A stretch of 5,145 nt of DNA. It comes from Spirulina sp. DLM2.Bin59 (GTDB lineage Bacteria; Cyanobacteriota; Cyanobacteriia; Cyanobacteriales; Spirulinaceae). Below, piece by piece: positions 1 through 5,145 of the stretch. The DNA lies in assembly GCA_007693875.1 (NCBI GenBank), contig RECT01000274.1, positions 1-5,145 of the forward strand, in the 5' to 3' direction. The position numbers and the translations under genes are program-made. The notes beneath the pieces were generated by a model. That model searched no databases and was not told the origin of the DNA. It saw nothing but the letters and a program-made list of their open reading frames with translations. The stretch's first letter is position 1. Every line of letters begins with the position of its first letter.

Positions 1-1302
1 GAACCACCGGAGAATCAGCACTAACCCCGGCCCCGTACCAATGGCAATCACAAGGCGAAACACCGTGGCCACATCGGTAGCATAGAAGGCCGCCACACCC
101 CCCAACACCGTCACCAACACCGATGCTAAACGCCCCACCAGCACTAATTCCGCTTGGGTAGAGTTGGGGCGGAAAAAGCGTAAATAGAGATCATTGGTGA
201 GGTAGGAGGCTCCCCAGTTAATCGAGGTGGAAACGGTGCTCATAAATGCCGCCATCAGGGAGGCCACCACTAGGCCTAAAAGACCCGTGGGCAAAAAATC
301 TAACATTAATTGGGGGTAGCCCAGTTCGCGATCGCCTAAATCGGGATAAATCACCAAAGCTACCAAGGCCACCACAATCCAAGGCCAAGTCCGCACGACG
401 TAATGGAGGATATTAAACAGCCAGGCGGCTTTTTCCGCTTCCCGTTCATCCTTAGCGGCCGCCAACCGTTGGATAAATTCGCCGCCGCCATCACTGCGCC
501 GGAACGACCACCATTGCACAAATAAATAGGCAGAAAAGGTGGTGAGGCTAATTCCGGCGGCATCGCTCCATTGAAAATTGGCCGTCAGGGGCACAAAGGA
601 AAGGGCATCAAAATCGGTACTGGCCTGGACAGCGGGGATCAGTTCCCCCATCCCCCCCACATGATTGACGGCAATAATCGCCACGATGATCGCCCCCAAT
701 AGTCCCAGGAAAAACTGGAAAAAATCCGTCGCCACCACGCCCCACAGCCCCGAAAACCCCGAATAGATCAACACAAACACACTGACGCCGATCACACTTA
801 ACAGCTTGACATTTTCCCCCGGTTCAATGCCCACACTCTGCCAAAGCTGGAGAGCATCCACCACCTTCACCATGGCCAGCATGGCGTAACCAATGCCGAT
901 GCAGTTGATCGGTAGGGCAAAGAGGAAGGCCTTTGTGCCCCGCAGGATGGCCGCCGGTTGGCCGCCGTAGCGCATTTCCGTCAGTTGGGCATCGGTGACA
1001 ATCTCCGATCGCCGCCACAACCGCGCAAAGATATAGATCAAAATCACATGGGCAACCCCAAAGCTCCACCATTCCCAATTGCCGACAATGCCCCGCGTCC
1101 CCACCACCCCCGCGATATAGAGGGGGGTATCAATGGAGAAGGTGGTGGCGGCCATGCTGGTGCCGGATAACCACCAGGAGAGCGATCGCCCCGACACAAA
1201 AAAATCTACTAAGCTTTTCGATCCCTTTCGTCCCAAATACAACCCCAGACCCATGGCCAGGACAAGGTACAGCAAGACAATTAACCAGTCAAAAAGTTGC
1301 AT
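1..1302 (-). CDS. Sodium:solute symporter (SSF/SLC5 family), 3' end beyond the window
   Basis: This is an inner-membrane secondary transporter expected to couple Na+ entry to uptake of a small solute; the substrate cannot be read from sequence. The frame is open from the ATG at 1302-1300 to the left edge (434 residues seen), so the C-terminus is missing; SSF proteins usually have 500-600 residues. About eleven hydrophobic segments are visible, for example near residues 5-24, 122-148, 166-188, 193-213, 300-320, 336-354, 387-405 and 413-431. The best family signature is MSTVSTSINWGASYLTNDLY (354-373), which aligns with the PutP segment containing the Na2-site Ser-Thr pair; here these are S355 and T356. 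The early stretch SGTSMAATTFSIDTP (46-60) fits the first core helix. A loop with GGGEFIQRLAAAKDE (272-286) and RTWPW (304-308) recalls an SSF subgroup of uncharacterised substrate. I chose this start because it directly precedes the first helix; no good Shine-Dalgarno is present. The gene lies 202 bp downstream of acs on the same strand. Confidence 0.94.
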   Translation of the reverse strand, partial: MQLFDWLIVLLYLVLAMGLGLYLGRKGSKSLVDFFVSGRSLSWWLSGTSMAATTFSIDTPLYIAGVVGTRGIVGNWEWWSFGVAHVILIYIFARLWRRSEIVTDAQLTEMRYGGQPAAILRGTKAFLFALPINCIGIGYAMLAMVKVVDALQLWQSVGIEPGENVKLLSVIGVSVFVLIYSGFSGLWGVVATDFFQFFLGLLGAIIVAIIAVNHVGGMGELIPAVQASTDFDALSFVPLTANFQWSDAAGISLTTFSAYLFVQWWSFRRSDGGGEFIQRLAAAKDEREAEKAAWLFNILHYVVRTWPWIVVALVALVIYPDLGDRELGYPQLMLDFLPTGLLGLVVASLMAAFMSTVSTSINWGASYLTNDLYLRFFRPNSTQAELVLVGRLASVLVTVLGGVAAFYATDVATVFRLVIAIGTGPGLVLILRWF

Positions 1303-1360
1303 TGTTGTTCAGGGGGGAGCGAATCAGGGGGCGGGGTTGCCCAAGCCCTAAAAGCATAGC

Positions 1361-1382
1361 AAAAGGGGGAGCGATCGCCCCC
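1361..1382 (-). terminator. Possible intrinsic terminator after acs, built around a HIP1 site
   Basis: On the minus strand GGGGG and CCCCC arms enclose CGATCGCT, and the hairpin is followed at once by TTTT (1364-1361). It lies about 120 bases after the acs stop and about 60 bases before the SSF start. It could end the acs transcript or reduce read-through into the transporter gene. The T run is short and the inner part of the stem does not pair perfectly. The HIP1 palindrome alone also creates symmetry, so this is only a candidate. Confidence 0.35.
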
Positions 1383-1438
1383 ATCCGTGAAGACTTAACC
1401 CCTGGCGATCTGGAGTGGGGGAGGGCGAAAAATTTTTG

Positions 1439-1474
1439 TGCCTACGGCAGGCTTACGCCAACGCCCCTACAGCA
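1439..1474. repeat. Stretch resembling a dispersed cyanobacterial intergenic repeat
   Basis: On the minus strand the stretch carries TGTAGGGGCG followed by GGCGTAAGCCTGCCGTAGGC. This wording resembles short dispersed repeats that I recall from intergenic regions of filamentous and other cyanobacteria, although only one copy is present here. It includes a weak hairpin (GCCT/AGGC, five-base loop), and an AAAAATTTTT run follows it on the minus strand at 1427-1437. It may therefore also affect the 3' end of acs mRNA. The rest of the 1303-1504 spacer holds no gene that I can support. Confidence 0.35.
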
Positions 1475-1504
1475 AGATTTGTGAGGGATGGCCCTTGATT
1501 GCAA

Positions 1505-3475
1505 CTATGCGCCGCTGCGGAGTTTATCCAGCACGGAACGATCTTCTAATGTGGAGGTATCCCCCGCCACCTCTTGGCCGGAGGCGAGATTGCGCAATAA
1601 ACGGCGCATGATTTTGCCCGATCGCGTTTTGGGGAGCACATCGGTAAAGCGAATTTCACCGGGACGGGCGATCGCCCCGATTTCTTTAGCAACGTGCTGC
1701 TTCAACTCCGCCGCCAACGCCTCACTGCCTTGATAATTACCCTCCAACGTCACAAAGGCAAAGACATCTTCCCCCTTCACCTCATCGGTACGGCCCACCA
1801 CTGCCGCTTCTGCAACGGCGGGATGGGAAACTAACGCCGATTCAATTTCCATCGTCCCTAACCGATGGCCCGACACATTGATCACATCATCCACCCGGCC
1901 CATCACCCAAAAGTAACCATCGGCATCCCGTCGCGCTCCATCCCCTGCAAAATAGAAATGCTGCCCACCCTTGGGTTGAATATGTTCCCAATAGGTGCGA
2001 CGGAAGCGATCGTCATCGCCGTAAACCGTGCGGAGCATACTGGGCCAAGGGTGGGTAATTACCAAATAGCCCCCCTCATTGTCCGCCGCTGGATTGCCAT
2101 CGAGATCGACAATATCCGCCAAAATGCCCGGGAAGGGTAATGTAGCGGATCCCGGCTTCGTGGGGGTTGCACCGGGCAAAGGCGTGAGCATAAAGCCGCC
2201 GGTTTCCGTTTGCCACCAGGTATCAATAATCGGGCAACGTTCGCCGCCGATCACCTTGTGATACCACATCCAGGCTTCTGGGTTGATGGGTTCCCCGACG
2301 GTTCCCAGGAGGCGCAAAGAGTTGAGATTGCGGGCATTGGGTAAATGTTCGCCCATTTTGATAAAGGCGCGGATTGCCGTCGGGGCAGTGTAGAAAATCG
2401 TCACGCCATACTTTTCAATCACATCCCAAAAACAACCGGGATTCGAGGGGCGCGGCACGCCTTCATACATTAAGCTCGTGGCTCCATTGGAGAGGGGGCC
2501 ATAGACAATGTAACTGTGGCCGGTGATCCAGCCCACATCCGCAGTACACCAATAAACATCGGTATCTTTCAGATCCAATGTCCATTTTGTGGTCATGTGG
2601 GTGTAGAGGTTGTAACCGGCGGTGGTGTGGACTACGCCTTTGGGTTTGCCCGTTGTGCCGCTGGTGTAGAGGATGAAAAGCAGGTCTTCGCTATCCATGG
2701 GTTCGGCGGGACAGTCGGCACTGGCTCCGGCTTGGAGATCATGCCACCAGTGATCTCGCCCTGGCTCCATGGCGGTTTTTTCTTGAGTCCGTCGCACCAC
2801 GAGAACGTTGTCAACGCTGGGTACGCCGTCATGGGCTAGGGCTTCATCGACGGCGGGCTTGAGGGGGATAGTTTTATCCTTGCGAAAACCACCGTCGGCG
2901 GTGACGACGAGTTTAGCTTCGGCATCGATGAGGCGGGTTTTTAAGGCTTCCGCACTGAAGCCGCCAAAGATAACGCTATGGGGCGCACCGATGCGGGCGC
3001 AGGCGAGCATGGCGATCGCCGCTTCGGGAATCATCGGCATATAAATCCCGACGCGATCGCCCTTTTTCACCCCCAACTGTTTAAACACGTTGGCCATCTG
3101 GCACACTTCCCGATGGAGTTGGGCATAGGTGAGGGTGCGGGTGTCGCCGGGTTCTCCCTCCCAGATCAGGGCGGCTTTATTTTTGCGCCAAGTGGTGAGG
3201 TGGCGATCTAGGCAGTTATGGGAAATGTTTATCTTGCCGCCGACAAACCATTGGGCATGGGGGGGTTGCCAGTCGAGTACCTGCTCCCAGGGTTGGAACC
3301 ATTCCAGTTCCGTTTCGGCCAGTTCAGCCCAGAAGGCGGCGGGGTCAGCCTTGGCTTTGGCATAGAGTTCTTGGTATTGGGCCATGCTGCTAATGGTGGC
3401 GTTTTCAGCAAAGGCGGCCGGGGGGGCAAAGGTGCGATTTTCGTGCAGAATTGACTCAATGGTGGGTTGGGTCAT
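1505..3475 (-). CDS. acs: Acetyl-CoA synthetase, AMP-forming (EC 6.2.1.1)
   Basis: This cytoplasmic enzyme makes acetyl-CoA from acetate, ATP and CoA through an acetyl-AMP intermediate, releasing AMP and pyrophosphate. The 656 residues match the family's usual length of about 650. The order is an N-terminal ACS domain (about 30-90), the large AMP-binding domain (about 95-525) and the mobile C-terminal domain (about 530-630). Visible motifs are the phosphate-binding loop YTSGTTGKPKG (270-280), the GTVGEP loop (391-396), DTWWQTETGG (419-428), the hinge region GRVDDVINVSGHRLGT (526-541, hinge Asp at about 529) and the catalytic-lysine motif PKTRSGKIMRR (615-625, Lys621). Trp421 corresponds to Trp414 of the Salmonella enzyme, which limits the acyl pocket to acetate, so acetate rather than a longer acid is the likely substrate. 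Lys621 is the residue acetylated by Pat-type enzymes in Salmonella; no such regulator is seen here. The ATG start has GAGGAAA eight to nine bases upstream. An SSF transporter gene follows on the same strand, and a DUF3082 gene diverges from it. Confidence 0.98.
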   Translation of the reverse strand: MTQPTIESILHENRTFAPPAAFAENATISSMAQYQELYAKAKADPAAFWAELAETELEWFQPWEQVLDWQPPHAQWFVGGKINISHNCLDRHLTTWRKNKAALIWEGEPGDTRTLTYAQLHREVCQMANVFKQLGVKKGDRVGIYMPMIPEAAIAMLACARIGAPHSVIFGGFSAEALKTRLIDAEAKLVVTADGGFRKDKTIPLKPAVDEALAHDGVPSVDNVLVVRRTQEKTAMEPGRDHWWHDLQAGASADCPAEPMDSEDLLFILYTSGTTGKPKGVVHTTAGYNLYTHMTTKWTLDLKDTDVYWCTADVGWITGHSYIVYGPLSNGATSLMYEGVPRPSNPGCFWDVIEKYGVTIFYTAPTAIRAFIKMGEHLPNARNLNSLRLLGTVGEPINPEAWMWYHKVIGGERCPIIDTWWQTETGGFMLTPLPGATPTKPGSATLPFPGILADIVDLDGNPAADNEGGYLVITHPWPSMLRTVYGDDDRFRRTYWEHIQPKGGQHFYFAGDGARRDADGYFWVMGRVDDVINVSGHRLGTMEIESALVSHPAVAEAAVVGRTDEVKGEDVFAFVTLEGNYQGSEALAAELKQHVAKEIGAIARPGEIRFTDVLPKTRSGKIMRRLLRNLASGQEVAGDTSTLEDRSVLDKLRSGA

Positions 3476-3484
3476 AGGTTAGGA

Positions 3485-3491
3485 TTTCCTC
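3485..3491 (-). promoter_or_regulatory. Ribosome binding site of acs, within a two-way AGGA/TCCT element
   Basis: On the minus strand GAGGAAA lies about nine bases before the acs ATG at 3475-3473 and fixes that start. The wider stretch AGGATTTCCT (3481-3490) is a near-palindrome. The same element therefore also puts AGGA on the plus strand, eight bases before an ATG at 3493 that is in frame with the DUF3082 gene. Confidence 0.6.
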
Positions 3492-3520
3492 AATGCTCTA
3501 TAACCCACGATACGGCAACC

Positions 3521-3530
3521 TTGCTATCAT
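3521..3530 (+). promoter_or_regulatory. Candidate extended -10 promoter element for the DUF3082 gene
   Basis: The plus strand reads TTGCTATCAT. TATCAT matches the TATAAT consensus at five of six bases and is preceded by TGC, as in extended -10 promoters. No clear -35 box lies at the usual distance. Transcription would begin around 3537, only a few bases before the ATG at 3544, which would give a nearly leaderless mRNA and support that start. On the minus strand only a weak TATAGA (3502-3497) can be offered as a -10 element for acs. Confidence 0.25.
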
Positions 3531-3543
3531 CCCCCGAAAAACC

Positions 3544-3819
3544 ATGACGGAATCAACCCCGACGACTCCTCTGCGCTGTTTAACGGGAGCGGCGATCGCC
3601 GGCTCCCTGGCCACTGCCCTCTATTTCCTCACCCAAAACATCATCACGTCCTTTGCCAGTAAACCGCTGCCCACAGTGAACGCGACAGCGGCAAATATTG
3701 CCGTAGCGGTGCGGACGTTGGTGATGGGGGTTTCCACGTTGGCGACGGCGGTATTGGGCATTGCTGCCCTCGGCCTCCTCGTCCTCGCCCTCCAATTGCA
3801 GTTCAGCCGTAGTCGGTAG
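3544..3819 (+). CDS. DUF3082 family small membrane protein, function unknown
   Basis: This is a 91-residue protein that resembles DUF3082, a family found mainly in cyanobacteria and without an established function. After a short polar N-terminus it has TPLRCLTGAAIAG (8-20), typical of the family start. A first hydrophobic segment follows (about 13-37), then a polar link with ASKPLPTVNATAANIA (38-53), then a long second hydrophobic stretch (about 54-84) and a basic end, SRSR. It is probably an integral membrane protein with two spans. An in-frame ATG at 3493 would add 17 residues and has a better Shine-Dalgarno (AGGA at 3481-3484). I prefer 3544 because the family-like sequence begins just after it and the added residues look like spacer DNA, but 3493 cannot be excluded. 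The gene diverges from acs and converges on the MelB-like gene; neither neighbour suggests a role. It contains a HIP1 site at 3592. Confidence 0.85.
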   Translation: MTESTPTTPLRCLTGAAIAGSLATALYFLTQNIITSFASKPLPTVNATAANIAVAVRTLVMGVSTLATAVLGIAALGLLVLALQLQFSRSR

Positions 3820-3830
3820 ACCGAAAACTG

Positions 3831-3849
3831 TGTGGGGATACGCCCCACA
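3831..3849. terminator. Hairpin between convergent genes, probable shared terminator
   Basis: TGTGGGG (3831-3837) and CCCCACA (3843-3849) form a perfect 7-bp stem with a five-base loop. It sits 11 bases after the DUF3082 stop and 21 bases beyond the MelB-like stop, between genes that converge. On the minus strand it is followed within three bases by TTTT, and on the plus strand only by a loose T-rich stretch. It therefore looks stronger as a terminator for the minus-strand gene. Confidence 0.55.
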
Positions 3850-3870
3850 GCGGACTGCTTTATTGTTGCT

Positions 3871-5118
3871 TCATTGTTGTGATGCCAACGCGGATTGAGC
3901 CCGTTGGGCGGCTAACTGTTGGCGGATTTCTTGGTGGTAATCCTTTGTGATCGGGTAGAAGCGGGTGAGGACAATGCCCAGGCAAAGCACAAAGATGGGC
4001 AACGGCCCCACCACTAAACGAATGGCCAACAAGGCGGTATCCGGCTGGATGGGGATCGGTTGGCTGGGGAGCCGCTCAATGAATCCGGCCAGTTGTAGCC
4101 CTTGACCCACCAAAAACACCGCAAAGGCTAACCCCAGTTTTTGCAGCAACACCATAAACCCATAAAACAACCCTTCCCGCCGCTGGCCGCTGTGGAGTTC
4201 GTCGTATTCAATCACATCGGGAACCATTGACCAGGGGATCAGATAGGCCACCGATACCCCCATCCCTGCCAATACGGCTAGGCCGTACATTAAGCCGGTT
4301 TGACCCGGTTGCAGTAGGGATAGACCCCCCTGGGCAACGATCCAAATTGCTGTCCCCATGTAGTAGACCTTTTTTTTGCCGAGGCGATTACTGATGGGCC
4401 GCCAGACAAAGAGCATGGCGAGGGCAGTTCCTTGGACGGCGATCGCCACCATCGGGAAAGCCTCCTCCGGCATCCCCATCCAACTCACCACAAAGTAAAT
4501 CAAGATCGAGGCGGTTAACTGCACCGCCAACCAGGAGCAGAGGTAAATACCAATGATGTAGAGAAAGGGGCGGGTATTGAACACCACCTTTAACTGGCTC
4601 AAGATCGGTAGGCTGGGCATGGCGGCGGAGCGCGATCGCGCCTCACTGGCCACTGCCCCGATCAAATGGGCTTCGGGACGATTAAAAATCATCGTCAGGC
4701 CAAAGGCAATCAACAGGATGCCCAAGAGCAATCCGGCCAAAGCGTACCAATCCAACAGCCCCCGCAGGATCGCCACGATCCCCCCCGTCATCCCAAAAGC
4801 CCCCAAGGTCGCCAAACCATAGCCCAAGTTGCGCCCCCAGGTGGTGGGCAAAATCGGGTCGGCCCCCCGCTCCCGCATCCGCAGCGCACACCACAGAGTG
4901 GCCACCACGGCAATTAAGGAACAGAGCAGCCCCAAAGCTTGGAACCGTTGGAGGGGATCATCGGGGTAGAGGCTAAACATCACTTGGGCGATGACCAAAG
5001 AGAGGATGCTGCCCCCGATGGAAAAGGCCATGCGAAAACTATTTAAGGCGGTGCGCTCGTTGTAATCTTCGGTGAGTTCGGGGGTGAGGGCGGAGGAGGG
5101 GAAGTTGATCCATGACAA
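3871..5118 (-). CDS. MelB-like GPH-family cation symporter (MFS_2), N-terminus missing from this frame, probable frameshift
   Basis: This belongs to the glycoside-pentoside-hexuronide:cation symporters, which bring sugars or related solutes across the inner membrane with Na+ or H+; the substrate is unknown. The frame gives 415 residues from a TTG with no Shine-Dalgarno. Family hallmarks are ALTPELTEDYNERTALNSFR (10-29), RPISNRLGKKK (240-250), and PWSMVPDVIEYDELHSG with RREGLFYGF (295-321). In the family the first of these follows helix 4, so helices 1-4, including the acidic cation-site residues of helix 2, are absent here. Visible helices are about 33-51, 58-80, 184-211, 220-239, 251-269, 274-297, 316-343 and 362-388. 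Two further hydrophobic segments (96-121, 125-145) lie in the normally short central loop. In-frame stops stand just upstream (TAG 5124-5122, TAA 5136-5134), whereas another frame encodes family-like residues. It is therefore either a pseudogene, a gene interrupted by one base, or a sequencing error. No helix-1 start lies within the window. Confidence 0.82.
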   Translation of the reverse strand: MSWINFPSSALTPELTEDYNERTALNSFRMAFSIGGSILSLVIAQVMFSLYPDDPLQRFQALGLLCSLIAVVATLWCALRMRERGADPILPTTWGRNLGYGLATLGAFGMTGGIVAILRGLLDWYALAGLLLGILLIAFGLTMIFNRPEAHLIGAVASEARSRSAAMPSLPILSQLKVVFNTRPFLYIIGIYLCSWLAVQLTASILIYFVVSWMGMPEEAFPMVAIAVQGTALAMLFVWRPISNRLGKKKVYYMGTAIWIVAQGGLSLLQPGQTGLMYGLAVLAGMGVSVAYLIPWSMVPDVIEYDELHSGQRREGLFYGFMVLLQKLGLAFAVFLVGQGLQLAGFIERLPSQPIPIQPDTALLAIRLVVGPLPIFVLCLGIVLTRFYPITKDYHQEIRQQLAAQRAQSALASQQ

Positions 5119-5145
5119 AACCTAGATCAGCGCTTAGCATCTCAA
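5107..5145 (-). other. Probable frameshift point and upstream coding remnant of the MelB-like gene
   Basis: Read in the frame starting at 5143, the minus strand encodes EMLSADLGFVM up to 5111. The gene's own frame then continues with INFPSSALTPELT from 5109. Joined together, ADLGFVMINFPSSALTPELT reads like the end of helix 4 and the following loop of this family, where homologs have forms such as VNVPYAALTPELT. Dropping one G at 5110 (ATGGATC to ATGATC) would join the two frames exactly. Only about 33 bases upstream are available, so the case rests on a few residues. Confidence 0.55.

Larger units (their letters stand above)
328..4639. repeat. HIP1 octamer palindromes, nine dispersed copies
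   Basis: Exact GCGATCGC occurs at 328, 1182, 1371, 1668, 3012, 3053, 3592, 4439 and 4632 (first base of each). Eight copies are inside genes and one (1371) is in the acs/SSF spacer. HIP1 is a well-known over-represented octamer of many cyanobacterial genomes, and this density supports assigning the DNA to a cyanobacterium. It marks the lineage and is not a mobile element. Confidence 0.9.

Noticed and set aside
824..1170. Short frames on both strands within the SSF gene
   Set aside because: The SSF frame is continuous through this stretch with strong family similarity, so these frames are shadows.
1289..1384. 31-codon minus-strand frame starting at an ATG in the acs-SSF spacer and overlapping the SSF start
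   Set aside because: It has no Shine-Dalgarno, runs through the HIP1 hairpin, and its product resembles no known family. It is also not a yjcH (DUF485) protein.
1865..2140. Plus-strand open frames opposite acs, including one of 107 codons at 2516-2839
   Set aside because: They lie wholly antisense to a well-conserved enzyme gene, are a by-product of its GC-rich codon use, and show no family resemblance.
3580..3848. Minus-strand open frames opposite the DUF3082 gene
   Set aside because: Their products are rich in charged or low-complexity residues with no recognisable domain, while the plus-strand frame has a clear family match.
3860..3884. Repeated ATTGTTG words around the end of the MelB-like gene
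   Set aside because: Two short copies in Gln-Gln codons and the adjacent spacer are too small to be a meaningful repeat.

Overview
The window looks like ordinary chromosome from a cyanobacterium. Two things point there. First, there are nine exact copies of the HIP1 octamer GCGATCGC in about 5.1 kb, where roughly 0.1 would be expected by chance in even-composition DNA. Second, there is a small membrane protein of the DUF3082 type, which is known mainly from cyanobacteria. By eye the DNA is fairly GC-rich. I cannot name a genus.

Layout from left to right: (1) 1-1302, minus strand: the first 434 residues of a sodium:solute symporter (SSF family), running off the left edge. (2) 1303-1504: a 202-bp spacer with no convincing gene. 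It holds a hairpin built around a HIP1 site and a stretch resembling a dispersed cyanobacterial repeat. (3) 1505-3475, minus strand: a complete AMP-forming acetyl-CoA synthetase (acs) with all expected catalytic motifs. (4) 3476-3543: a short divergent spacer. (5) 3544-3819 (possibly from 3493), plus strand: the DUF3082 protein. (6) 3820-3870: a convergent spacer with a perfect 7-bp hairpin. (7) 3871-5118, minus strand: a transporter of the glycoside-pentoside-hexuronide:cation symporter group (MelB-like, MFS_2). Its reading frame lacks the usual first four membrane helices and appears to be broken by a frameshift close to the right edge.

How they fit together: acs and the downstream SSF transporter lie on the same strand, which recalls the acs-yjcH-actP arrangement of E. 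coli. A link between acetate activation and uptake of acetate or another small solute is therefore possible. However, the spacer has no yjcH-like gene and may contain a terminator, so co-transcription is uncertain. The other two genes show no clear functional link to acs.

I saw no CRISPR array, RNA gene, insertion sequence or recognisable new multi-gene system. The points most worth a second look are the probable frameshift in the MelB-like transporter, the two extra hydrophobic segments in its central loop, and the compact acs/DUF3082 divergent junction.
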